Origin: JBCCCJ01 sp039029315
GTDB taxonomy: Bacteria; Bacteroidota; Bacteroidia; J057
Reading direction: 5' to 3'
Length of the DNA: 64,000 bases
Assembly (NCBI GenBank): GCA_039029315.1
Contig: JBCCGK010000008.1
Coordinates: 113,827 to 177,826, forward strand
In this document: positions 53,234 to 61,837 of the stretch, one piece after another
Position numbering within the stretch: the first letter of the stretch is position 1
Layout: each line of letters starts with the position of its first letter
Made by a program: the position numbers and the translations under genes
The notes under the pieces: generated by a model
What the model saw: only the letters and a program-made list of their open reading frames with translations
Database searches by the model: none
Told to the model about the DNA's origin: nothing

Positions 53234-54121
53234 TTGATTGATCGCTCGACAATTAATATATTTCGGGATCGAAAAGATTTTATCCATACTTCCTTGAAAA
53301 AATCGGTACACAACATCTATATCGGTACGATGGTAGCCATTGTGGTTGCGGTTACCATTTATTTGATCTATACAGGATATTCCTATTACAATACTTCTCT
53401 GGAAGAGCGATTCTATCACCCGCGTCATGACTGGTTCAAACCTAGTGGTGCATATGGCCATGGAATCGGTATCCTGGGAACCCTGATGATCTTGATTGGC
53501 GTGGTCCTGTATATTGCAAGAAAGCGATATAATTTTCTCGCGAAACTCATCCGACTCAAATACCTGCTGGAATTTCACATTTTCCTCTGTACCCTTGGGC
53601 CTATTTTGGTGCTCTTTCATACGGCTTTTAAATTTGGAGGAATTGTCTCAATCGCCTTCTGGAGTATGGTGGCAGTGGTATTGAGTGGAGTAATTGGTCG
53701 ATTTATTTACATACAGATTCCGCATAGTATAGAAGGCCGAATTCTGACATTGGGAGAGGTCAAGGATTTGAAAAATAATCTGACCCAAAAACTGAAAGAA
53801 AGTTTTTCACTCGATGATACCCTCTTGGCGATGGTGGTTGGGATTACGGATGATGACAACATTCCCCATGCCAAACAAAGTATGAAGACCTTGAGGAAGA
53901 CCCTGAAAGAAAAGCAGGTTCCGAAACAGGATCGGGTTTCCATTATGTCTATGATTAAAGAAGAAATTTCCTTGTCTTCCAAGATCGCAAGACTGGAATA
54001 CATGCAGAAATTGTTCAAATACTGGCATGTAGCGCATTTGCCATTCGCCCTAATCATGTTGATCATCGTTGTGATTCATGTAGGGGTTACACTCGCGTTC
54101 GGCTATAAATGGATTTTTTGA
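53234..54121 (+). CDS. b-type membrane cytochrome
   Basis: An integral membrane protein of about 295 residues with five hydrophobic helices (about residues 32-52, 76-94, 112-132, 136-160 and 265-289). Histidines sit within or next to the helices (GAYGHGIGILG, LLEFHIFL, VLFHTAF, YWHVAHLPF, VVIHVGV) in a pattern that can hold two b hemes, as in ferric-reductase or cytochrome b561-like proteins. A soluble charged loop of about 80 residues lies between helices four and five. The start is uncertain: no ATG is available, and TTG at 53234 is the first choice. It overlaps the FeS/FAD gene by the TGATG junction. It could exchange electrons with the quinone pool. Confidence 0.82.
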   Translation: MIDRSTINIFRDRKDFIHTSLKKSVHNIYIGTMVAIVVAVTIYLIYTGYSYYNTSLEERFYHPRHDWFKPSGAYGHGIGILGTLMILIGVVLYIARKRYNFLAKLIRLKYLLEFHIFLCTLGPILVLFHTAFKFGGIVSIAFWSMVAVVLSGVIGRFIYIQIPHSIEGRILTLGEVKDLKNNLTQKLKESFSLDDTLLAMVVGITDDDNIPHAKQSMKTLRKTLKEKQVPKQDRVSIMSMIKEEISLSSKIARLEYMQKLFKYWHVAHLPFALIMLIIVVIHVGVTLAFGYKWIF

Positions 54122-55458
54122 TGGGAGTACTACTTGAGCAAATACTGATTTATGGAGCCGTCTTTATTTTGATAGGCGTCATCATTTATATTTATCTCCG
54201 CAAACTCAAAGCTGTTTCTCAGGAAACCGAGCGCAAGGTAGCCATTGCCAAAGAAGAAGGTCTGTTTGAACCTGTCTCTCTGCATCCATTTGTTGACCTT
54301 AAAACCTGTATAGGAAGTGCCGCTTGTGTAACGGCTTGCCCGGAGAAAGACATTTTAGGAATTGTGGATGGTAAAGCCACCGTCATCAATGCCTCAAATT
54401 GTGTTGGGCATGGCGCGTGCTTTCATGCCTGTCCTGTCGAAGCGATCTCTCTTCGAATTGGCACTGAAAAAAGAGGCGTAGATCTTCCCCATGTCAACCA
54501 GAATTATGAAACCAATGTTCGAGGCATCTTCATTGCTGGAGAATTAGGAGGAATGGGTTTGATCAAAAACAGTGTGGAACAAGGGGCACAGGCCATTAAC
54601 AGCATGGTCAAAAACAAAAAATCACACAAAGAAGGTGTGATTGATGTAATCATTGTAGGGGCTGGACCTGCAGGAATCTCGGCAACACTTGCTGCCAAAA
54701 AGCATGGATTGAGTAGCATTACCCTGGAACAGGATTCGCTGGGGGGAACTGTTTATACCTTTCCTCGGGCCAAAATCGTCATGACGGCCCCGATGGATCT
54801 TCCTCTGCATGGAAAAGTAAAGTTGTTTGAGACATCCAAGGATGAATTGCTGCAACTCTGGAACAAAGTGATCTCTGAACATGATCTGAAGATTGTTGAG
54901 AATACCAAGGCTGAGAACATCATTCCGCAGGAAGACGATACCTTCAAGGTCAAAACCAATACTGGCAAAGAATATATCTGTAACAATGTCCTTCTGGCAA
55001 TCGGACGAAGAGGGACTCCACGAAAGTTGGGCTGTCCGGGAGAGGATACCCAAAAAGTCGCTTACAGACTATTGGAACCTGAACGAATCACCAATAAAAA
55101 AATCCTCGTGGTCGGAGGAGGGGATTCCGCGATTGAATCTGCTCTTCTCTTGAAAGATACCAACGAAGTGATTTTGTCCTATCGCAAAGACAAGTTTTCT
55201 CGTCTCAAGCCCAAAAACAAAACCAAAATTCTGACTGCTGAGGAGGATAAGTCCATTCGCATTATTTACAGCTCGAATCTTGTGTCGATCAACGAGGAAG
55301 ATGTCCTGCTAAAAACGGCAGAAAATGATGAAGGAGTTCTGATTCCCAATGATCTGGTGTATATTTTCGCTGGCGGGGAATTGCCGACAAAATTCCTGCA
55401 AAAAGCAGGAGTTGAGATTACCAAACGCTTTGGGTATATCATCAAAAAACACAAATAA
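54109..55458 (+). CDS. Membrane-anchored FeS and FAD/NAD(P) oxidoreductase
   Basis: The 449-residue protein begins with a membrane helix (residues 10-31, ILIYGAVFILIGVIIYIYL). An iron-sulfur domain follows with two three-Cys motifs, CIGSAACVTACPE and CVGHGACFHACPVEA, and GELGGMGLIKNSVEQG. Then comes a thioredoxin-reductase-like flavin fold: VIIVGAGPAGISAT for FAD and ILVVGGGDSAIESALL for NAD(P). The redox CxxC of thioredoxin reductases is missing, so it is not one. The second start ATG at 54121 overlaps the previous stop as TGATG and may be the one used. It likely passes electrons between NAD(P)H and the b-type cytochrome or the multiheme proteins. Confidence 0.87.
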   Translation: MDFLMGVLLEQILIYGAVFILIGVIIYIYLRKLKAVSQETERKVAIAKEEGLFEPVSLHPFVDLKTCIGSAACVTACPEKDILGIVDGKATVINASNCVGHGACFHACPVEAISLRIGTEKRGVDLPHVNQNYETNVRGIFIAGELGGMGLIKNSVEQGAQAINSMVKNKKSHKEGVIDVIIVGAGPAGISATLAAKKHGLSSITLEQDSLGGTVYTFPRAKIVMTAPMDLPLHGKVKLFETSKDELLQLWNKVISEHDLKIVENTKAENIIPQEDDTFKVKTNTGKEYICNNVLLAIGRRGTPRKLGCPGEDTQKVAYRLLEPERITNKKILVVGGGDSAIESALLLKDTNEVILSYRKDKFSRLKPKNKTKILTAEEDKSIRIIYSSNLVSINEEDVLLKTAENDEGVLIPNDLVYIFAGGELPTKFLQKAGVEITKRFGYIIKKHK

Positions 55459-55485
55459 CTTGAAAACAGATCTACTTCTACGAAG

Positions 55486-57441
55486 ATGTTGAATACCGAA
55501 ACACGAATCATAGATACTACATACCGAATGGAATACACATTTCCATTCGACATTCAACCTTCGATATTCAGTCTTCCCCCTTCTTTCGCATCCTTATTCA
55601 TCAAAAAGAACAGAGGCCCAGTTGTCGCTTGTTGCTTCTTCTTGATGTGTTTGCCTCTCATTCTCCCAGCACAGATCTCTCCTGGCCCCTTGTCCAATGC
55701 ACATGCAGACCTGGAAGGGATCAGCAATTGTACTCAATGTCATGACCTCGGCAAAAAAGTCTCCAATGACAAGTGTCTGGCTTGTCATACGGAAATTCAG
55801 GATTTGGTAGATGCTGACCGAGGGTATCATGCCGAAAGAAGTGTGCAGACCCAAGATTGTTTTGCTTGCCATAGTGAGCACCACGGCCGAAAATTCGATG
55901 CAGTTCGTTTCGATCAGGACAAGTTCGATCATGATCTGACGGGATATTTGTTGGAAGGCCAACATGATGTGATCGATTGTCGGGACTGTCATATGCCAGA
56001 TCATATTGCTGATGCTGAGATCCGTGCCCGAGACAATACCTTTTTGGGCCTGGATCAGGAATGTCTCAGCTGTCATGATGACTATCATCAAGAAACTTTA
56101 TCTAAAGATTGTATTTCCTGCCATAACATAGATGCGTTTCGTCCTGCGCCTGGATTTGATCATGATGATACGGACTATCCACTTCGGGGTGGACATACAG
56201 ATGTGGATTGCAAGGAATGTCATCCTTTGTCAACCAAAAACGGGGTGGAGTTCCAGGAATTCGCAGGAATTCCATTTGAGGATTGTCGATCCTGCCATGA
56301 TGATCCGCACAACAACCAGATTGCGGGAACTTGTGCGCAATGCCATATTGAGCAATCTTTCTCACGCTTCGTCGGGACCAACCGCTTCAACCACAATTCG
56401 ACAGGCTTTCGATTAAAAGGAAGTCACCGCCAGACAGATTGCTATGAATGCCATGCACAAAGCAGTGATCCGCTTCGGGTGTTTCAGGACAGACGGAATG
56501 TGGCTGAAGACAATTGTGTTGCTTGTCATGAAGATGTTCACGAAGGGAGATTTGGTGCCTATTGTGCACAGTGTCACAATGAGGAAAGCTTTCTGAGTTT
56601 GAATGATATGGCTGACTTCAATCATGCACTGACGGATTATCCATTGGAGGGAGAACATCTGGAGGTCGATTGCAAAGAATGCCATGTAGAGCGTTACTCG
56701 ACACCGATTGATTTTTCTGCTTGTCAAAACTGTCATGAAGATTATCACGAAGGAGAGTTCGCAGACAATGGCACATCGCCTGATTGCAATGAATGCCATT
56801 CCCTGGATCACGGATTTGATTACAGCTTGTATACCATCGAGCAGCATCAAGAAACTGCCTTTCCATTAGAAGGCGCGCATGTTGCAACGCCTTGTTTTGC
56901 CTGTCATATCAGTGAAGATGATGAGCGCTGGACATTCAGAAACATTGGGTCAACTTGTGTGGACTGCCATGAAGATATTCATGAGGGATATATCAGTGAG
57001 CGATTCTATCCAGACAACGAATGTGCTGTCTGCCATACCAATGACGCCTGGGCATCTGTCGACTTTGATCACAATCAGACGGATTGGCCGCTGGATGGGG
57101 CTCATCTGGAAGTGGACTGTCGGGATTGTCACTTTGAGATGGCAGACAATGGGGCCTCTTATACGCAGATGTTCAACTCCTTGCAGACGGACTGCATAGC
57201 TTGTCATGACAATGTGCATGGAGATGAATTTGCGGTCAATGGGGTGACAGACTGTATCCGTTGCCATGTCACCGCAAGCTGGGTTCCTGAGAAATTTGAT
57301 CATAATACAACTAATTTTCCACTGGACGGACGTCATGCAGAAGTAGACTGTATGGCTTGTCACCAGATTGAGCAGGATGATGGGACCACTCTTGTGATTT
57401 ATAAAATAGAAAAATTTGCATGTATCGATTGTCATCAATAA
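55486..57441 (+). CDS. Multiheme c-type cytochrome, 23 CxxCH
   Basis: Direct count gives 23 CxxCH heme motifs in 651 residues. A signal peptide lies around residues 40-62 (ACCFFLMCLPLILPAQ), after an odd 40-residue extension, so the true start may be downstream of the ATG at 55486. A module recurs at least six times: F-[DN]-H-x2-T-x3-L-x-G-x-H, then D-CxxCH three residues later. Its two histidines are likely distal heme ligands. Between modules come CxxCH-x2-x-H-E-type repeats (EDVHEGRF, EDYHEGEF, EDIHEGYI). It should be a periplasmic or surface heme wire. Its end overlaps the next cytochrome by 22 bases. Confidence 0.92.
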   Translation: MLNTETRIIDTTYRMEYTFPFDIQPSIFSLPPSFASLFIKKNRGPVVACCFFLMCLPLILPAQISPGPLSNAHADLEGISNCTQCHDLGKKVSNDKCLACHTEIQDLVDADRGYHAERSVQTQDCFACHSEHHGRKFDAVRFDQDKFDHDLTGYLLEGQHDVIDCRDCHMPDHIADAEIRARDNTFLGLDQECLSCHDDYHQETLSKDCISCHNIDAFRPAPGFDHDDTDYPLRGGHTDVDCKECHPLSTKNGVEFQEFAGIPFEDCRSCHDDPHNNQIAGTCAQCHIEQSFSRFVGTNRFNHNSTGFRLKGSHRQTDCYECHAQSSDPLRVFQDRRNVAEDNCVACHEDVHEGRFGAYCAQCHNEESFLSLNDMADFNHALTDYPLEGEHLEVDCKECHVERYSTPIDFSACQNCHEDYHEGEFADNGTSPDCNECHSLDHGFDYSLYTIEQHQETAFPLEGAHVATPCFACHISEDDERWTFRNIGSTCVDCHEDIHEGYISERFYPDNECAVCHTNDAWASVDFDHNQTDWPLDGAHLEVDCRDCHFEMADNGASYTQMFNSLQTDCIACHDNVHGDEFAVNGVTDCIRCHVTASWVPEKFDHNTTNFPLDGRHAEVDCMACHQIEQDDGTTLVIYKIEKFACIDCHQ

Positions 57442-58652
57442 TCCTACTGATGCTGGGAGTAATCCCGATGCTCGCTCAATCGCCACATGGGGATGAGTTG
57501 AGGATCGATTGTGCCCAATGTCACAATGCTTCCGGTTGGGAAGTCAATTATGTCGATGTCGTCTTTGATCATGGGACCACCAATTTTGCGTTGGAAGGGG
57601 CACATCAGGAGACAGATTGTAGGTTGTGCCATACGAGTATGATCTTTGATGAAGCGCCGATGGATTGTGCTTCTTGCCATACGGATGTCCATAGCCAATT
57701 GGTGGGAAATGATTGTGTGCGCTGTCATAATTCAGATAGCTGGCTGGTAGACATTATCCCTGAATTACATGAAGAGAACGGATTTCCCCTGATTGGGGCA
57801 CATGCCAATCTCAATTGTGTTGAGTGTCATCTGGCAGAAACCAATTTGCGTTTCGACAGGATTGGGAATGAGTGTATCAGTTGTCATTTGGACGATTATG
57901 TCAATGCGGAGAATCCCCGACATGATAATTTTGGTTTTTCTACCGAGTGTACGGAATGTCATAATCCCCTGGGATTTGCCTGGGATGCTGATCCGATTGC
58001 CCATGATTTTTTCCCTCTGACCATGGGCCATGATATTCAAGACTGTAACCTCTGTCATACCACCAATAATTTTGCTGATGCCTCGCCGGATTGTGTGGGC
58101 TGCCACCAGGACGATTATACTGCCACCGCCAATCCTTCTCATCAGAAACTGAATCTGTCCAATGATTGTGCAGCTTGCCATACGACGGAACTTGATTGGA
58201 TGCCAGCCAAATTCGATATTCACAATGATTTCTATGCCCTGAACGGTGCACATGCTGATATCGCTGAAGATTGTGCCATGTGCCACAATGGAAATTATAA
58301 CAACACCCCCAATACCTGTTTTGGCTGTCATCAAAATGATTATAATGATGCAGATGATCCAGACCATCAAGCCTCGATGTTCCCGACCGATTGTACCATT
58401 TGCCACAACGAGGATGACTGGGAGCCAGCCGATTTTAATCATGATGCGGACTATTTTCCGATTTTCAGCGGTTCTCACAATGGGGTCTGGAATGAATGTA
58501 TTGATTGCCATACAACAGCAGGGAACTTCACCTTGTTTGCCTGTACCAATTGCCATCGTCAAAGTCCCACAGCGAGCTTGCATGTAGGTGTCAATGGTTA
58601 TGTGTATGAAAATAATGCTTGTTTACAATGTCATCCGGATGGAGAGGAGTAA
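57420..58652 (+). CDS. Multiheme c-type cytochrome, 16 CxxCH
   Basis: Direct count gives 16 CxxCH motifs in 410 residues after a good signal peptide (MYRLSSIILLMLGVIPMLAQ). The first module repeats the pattern of the 23-heme protein (FDHGTTNFALEGAH, then CRLCH), so both are likely related by duplication and shuffling. Later repeats are of the DDYxxxxNPxHxxxxxxxDCxxCH kind (shown in part by QDDYTATANPSHQ). No other domain is present. It overlaps the upstream gene by 22 bases and its stop directly abuts the ATG of the outer-membrane barrel gene, so all three are translated from one mRNA. Confidence 0.92.
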   Translation: MYRLSSIILLMLGVIPMLAQSPHGDELRIDCAQCHNASGWEVNYVDVVFDHGTTNFALEGAHQETDCRLCHTSMIFDEAPMDCASCHTDVHSQLVGNDCVRCHNSDSWLVDIIPELHEENGFPLIGAHANLNCVECHLAETNLRFDRIGNECISCHLDDYVNAENPRHDNFGFSTECTECHNPLGFAWDADPIAHDFFPLTMGHDIQDCNLCHTTNNFADASPDCVGCHQDDYTATANPSHQKLNLSNDCAACHTTELDWMPAKFDIHNDFYALNGAHADIAEDCAMCHNGNYNNTPNTCFGCHQNDYNDADDPDHQASMFPTDCTICHNEDDWEPADFNHDADYFPIFSGSHNGVWNECIDCHTTAGNFTLFACTNCHRQSPTASLHVGVNGYVYENNACLQCHPDGEE

Positions 58653-60293
58653 ATGTCAATCCTTATGAAACACCTGTTTACGCTTCTTTCCTTTCTCTTC
58701 GGTACCTTTGTCTTTACTGCTGCACAGTCGAATGCAGACGTGGTCAAAGGAACTGTTTCCTACGTTACTTCCAGAAGTGTCTATGTGAGCTTTGAGAATA
58801 CCGAGCAGATTGCTGTTGGAGATACCTTGAGAGTGAGCGGTAGTAATGGTCCCTGTCTTTTGGTGACCAACAAATCTTCCAGCTCTTGCGTGTGTAGCCC
58901 GATCAATGACTGTGTGATTGCCAAGGGGGATGAAGTAGAAGTGGCCCTTCGTCCGACATCTGAGGTGGTGGACATCAATGATCCCCCCCAAGCAGCAGAT
59001 CCGGTTGCTGAACCAGAGTCAGACAGCCCCGAGGAGACGGGAACGACTGCTGATCCACCAGAACCATTGTACAAAGAAAAAATCAGGGGAAGATTCTCTG
59101 TTTCCGACTATAGCTTTCTCGCCAGCGATCGAGATGACCGACATCGCCTGATGTCCCGATTTGCTTTGACAGCTGATCACATCAACAATTCCAAATTCTC
59201 ATTCGAATCTTTTCTCACATATCGACACATCATTCCTTCTGATCCTGCCGCCATTGACGTAAATACCTCCTTTTTCAGAGTATATAATCTGGCCGTACGT
59301 TATGATGTAGATCCGAGTCTATCGATCGTAGCTGGCAGAAGAATCAATCCCAAAACCTCTTCTCTGGGGGCCATCGATGGGCTTCAGGCGGAGAAGTATC
59401 TGGGCAAAAGTTATGTTGGGGCCATTGTGGGCTCTCGCCCTGATATCGGAACCTTTGCTGTAAATCCTAATTTGCTGGAGTATGGCGGCTATGTTGGGAG
59501 AATGTCAGATGACAAAAACTTTTATTCCGAAACAACTTTGGGGTTTATCGAACAGAGGAATAAAGGAAAGATTGATCGACGGTATGCCTATTTTCAACAT
59601 TCCAGTACCATTGCACGGAAGCTGAGTTTGTTTTCTTCTATGGAACTGGATATGTACCGTTCTGTCAATGGGGTGAGTAGTTCTGAATTGCGACTTCCCA
59701 ATTTGTTTGTCTCAGCCACATATCGACCCGTAAGGAAGGTCAATCTGATGATCTCTTATGACTCTCGCAAGCGAATTCTTTATTATGAAACCTTGCAGAC
59801 CGAGATCGAACGCTTACTCAATGATGATTTGGCAAGGCAAGGAATTCGTGCTCGCCTCAACATCAGGCCTATCAGATATCTGTCTGTTGGTGGGAGCTAT
59901 AGCCAGCGATTTCAGAGTGATCAACAAAATAAGTCTGACAATATTCACGCCTATGTGACGGTAACCAAAGTTCCAGCCATAGGGGGACGATTTGGCGTGA
60001 CCTATAACAACAATGCCTCCAACTATTTGAACAGCAATATTTATGCTGCCAGATATTCACGATCTTTTATTGACAACAAGCTGAGCGCTGGTCTCTATTA
60101 TCGATATGTAGACTATGTGTTCAAAAACAGTGATCTTTCCCGGATACAACAATATATTGGTACCAATCTTTCCTACAAACTCACGCGAACATTGGTCTTT
60201 ACCCTGGCTGGTGAACGATCTGATTTTAATGGAGAGACGAATTATCGAATCTATAGCAGGATCATCAAACGCTTTCAACGCATCAAAAGATGA
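58653..60293 (+). CDS. Outer-membrane beta-barrel of the cytochrome operon
   Basis: The protein (546 aa) has a signal peptide (HLFTLLSFLFGTFVFTAAQS), an N-terminal small beta domain at about 28-100 (VVKGTVSYVTSRSVYVSF) with an unusual Cys group (SCVCSPINDC), a Pro/Glu-rich linker, and from about 140 to the end a long series of amphipathic strands (KFSFESFLTYRHI, NLAVRYDVDPSLSIVAGRR, RYLSVGGSYSQRF, FGVTYNNNAS, GLYYRYVDYVF, LVFTLAGERSDF). This looks like a 16-22 strand barrel. Its place between heme proteins suggests that it houses or docks them, as MtrB does in porin-cytochrome complexes, though no homology to MtrB is claimed. Confidence 0.8.
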   Translation: MSILMKHLFTLLSFLFGTFVFTAAQSNADVVKGTVSYVTSRSVYVSFENTEQIAVGDTLRVSGSNGPCLLVTNKSSSSCVCSPINDCVIAKGDEVEVALRPTSEVVDINDPPQAADPVAEPESDSPEETGTTADPPEPLYKEKIRGRFSVSDYSFLASDRDDRHRLMSRFALTADHINNSKFSFESFLTYRHIIPSDPAAIDVNTSFFRVYNLAVRYDVDPSLSIVAGRRINPKTSSLGAIDGLQAEKYLGKSYVGAIVGSRPDIGTFAVNPNLLEYGGYVGRMSDDKNFYSETTLGFIEQRNKGKIDRRYAYFQHSSTIARKLSLFSSMELDMYRSVNGVSSSELRLPNLFVSATYRPVRKVNLMISYDSRKRILYYETLQTEIERLLNDDLARQGIRARLNIRPIRYLSVGGSYSQRFQSDQQNKSDNIHAYVTVTKVPAIGGRFGVTYNNNASNYLNSNIYAARYSRSFIDNKLSAGLYYRYVDYVFKNSDLSRIQQYIGTNLSYKLTRTLVFTLAGERSDFNGETNYRIYSRIIKRFQRIKR

Positions 60294-60320
60294 TCAAGCA
60301 TTAAAAATACATAATGAATC

Positions 60321-61142
60321 ATGAAGGTATCAGAAAGGAGATTTAACTATTGGAGCTTCATCCTTCTGTGGGGTTTGTTGTTTGCGCTTTCCAGTGCATG
60401 CAACAAAAGTCCCAAAGTTATCGAGGCCAATGAATCATCTGCTTCAGAAACTTCCAGTGGGGTTTTTGATGAAGAACCTGCCACACATACACATTCTCCT
60501 TCCCCTTCTTCAGCTGATTTTTCCGATCAGGTTCACAAGGTTGTGGTACAGGAAATATTGCCAACGACTAAGTATGTCTACCTCAAGGTTTCCGAAGGAG
60601 TGAAGCAATATTGGATTGCTACACGCAAACAGGACATCCAACTAGGTGGGAGATATTTCTATCGAGATGGCTTATTGAAAACCAATTTTGAAAGCAAGGA
60701 ATACAATCGAGTCTTTGATCGAATATTTTTGGTGTCAAAACTTGTTGCAGAGAATCATGGTGGGGGGGGCAGTCTTCCGTCCACACCCAAGAATTATGTA
60801 GAGAAACGATCTGAGACCACTTCTTCCACTTCCAATACCCAGACTCCCGGCAAAGAAGGATCCATCACCATTGCTGAACTGGTGAGCAACCCTCAAAGAT
60901 ATGCAGGAAAGCAGGTCCAGATCAGTGGGACATGTAGCAAAATCAACCCCAATATCATGAATCGAAACTGGATTCACTTGCAAGATGGGACCAAGGATGA
61001 TTTTGATCTGGTTGTAACCACCACTGCCCATGTCCATGAGGGAGAAGCTGTCACACTGAAGGCAGTCGTGACCCTGGACAAGGACTTTGGGGCTGGCTAT
61101 CGTTATGACTTGATTTTGGAGAATGGACTTGTGGTGAACTAA
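60321..61142 (+). CDS. Lipoprotein with C-terminal OB-fold domain
   Basis: A 273-residue lipoprotein (signal to LFALSSACNK, Cys at about residue 24). Residues 60-150 hold a domain with VVVQEILPTTKYVYLKVSEG. The last 90 residues form an OB-like fold: SITIAELVSNPQRYAGKQVQ, WIHLQDGTKDDFDLVV, and GEAVTLKAVVTLDKDFGAGY. OB-fold proteins of this kind are often found next to multiheme cytochromes in other phyla, where their role is not known; that is from memory. It is the last gene of the unit, 27 bases after the barrel gene. Confidence 0.8.
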   Translation: MKVSERRFNYWSFILLWGLLFALSSACNKSPKVIEANESSASETSSGVFDEEPATHTHSPSPSSADFSDQVHKVVVQEILPTTKYVYLKVSEGVKQYWIATRKQDIQLGGRYFYRDGLLKTNFESKEYNRVFDRIFLVSKLVAENHGGGGSLPSTPKNYVEKRSETTSSTSNTQTPGKEGSITIAELVSNPQRYAGKQVQISGTCSKINPNIMNRNWIHLQDGTKDDFDLVVTTTAHVHEGEAVTLKAVVTLDKDFGAGYRYDLILENGLVVN

Positions 61143-61392
61143 CAGTATCCTCATTGCTTGAGAATTTTCCTCCAACCTACAGCCTGATTACCTCCTTTTG
61201 CCCTGTCAGAAGCTTCCAGGCTGTACTGGATTGGGGTTCGTAGCAGCCATGGCCATCATGCCTTGCTCAGAGCTATTCAGCATTGATGATGGGAATTTCT
61301 TTGTACAACTTGAGAATGAATGATTGGGAGAAATGTATTTCTGCCTGCTGATCCGTCACAAATAAGTACAACAACCAAGAAAACAAATCAAT

Positions 61393-61713
61393 ATGGTATT
61401 CATTGCAATTGGGTTCATTCCCATTTCTGCCATCATTCTCTTCTTTGCCAAGGACGCCAACCCAAACAGGCAGAAACTCATGCGCGGCCTCCTTATCCTG
61501 AACTTCCTTCTGTTTCTCTCTCCGCTCATCTATACATTCATCGCGAGTTATCCAGATGAAAATATGTGGTCTGACAATGGATCTGGCGCAGCTATGTGGG
61601 CCTATCTGATTCTAGGACCCGTCTGTTTTCTCATACAGATTGTCTTGATGATTCTGAGGATCACCTTTGCAAAATCTGCAAAGCAGCTATCAGGAGGTCT
61701 ATCAGGAAATTAA
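61393..61713 (+). CDS. Small three-helix membrane protein
   Basis: The 106-residue protein has three hydrophobic segments: residues 2-20 (VFIAIGFIPISAIILFFA), 34-55 (LLILNFLLFLSPLIYTFIA) and 70-92 (MWAYLILGPVCFLIQIVLMI). It has no recognised family. It stands alone, 250 bases after the cytochrome operon, and ends before a convergent terminator. Confidence 0.65.
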   Translation: MVFIAIGFIPISAIILFFAKDANPNRQKLMRGLLILNFLLFLSPLIYTFIASYPDENMWSDNGSGAAMWAYLILGPVCFLIQIVLMILRITFAKSAKQLSGGLSGN

Positions 61714-61738
61714 CATACACAACTATTCAGTACTTTGA

Positions 61739-61768
61739 GGAGGTATGCCCAATCTTTGGCATACCTCC
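61739..61768. terminator. Bidirectional hairpin between convergent genes
   Basis: A perfect 11-bp stem GGAGGTATGCC / GGCATACCTCC with an 8-base loop lies between the stop at 61713 (plus) and the stop at 61838 (minus). No long T run follows, so termination strength is uncertain. Confidence 0.65.
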
Positions 61769-61837
61769 AGACTTTATGAGCTAAGTGGCTTGCAAAGCAG
61801 ATACAGATTCAAGATCTGAAGCTCGGCATCGTCACCA

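Noticed and set aside
54109..55458. Thioredoxin reductase
   Set aside because: The fold fits, but the redox-active CxxC is missing and an iron-sulfur domain with a membrane helix is present.
57765..58583. 272-codon frame on the minus strand inside the 16-heme cytochrome gene
   Set aside because: The 16 CxxCH motifs and signal peptide on the plus strand are decisive; the opposite frame is a composition shadow rich in Ile/Met.
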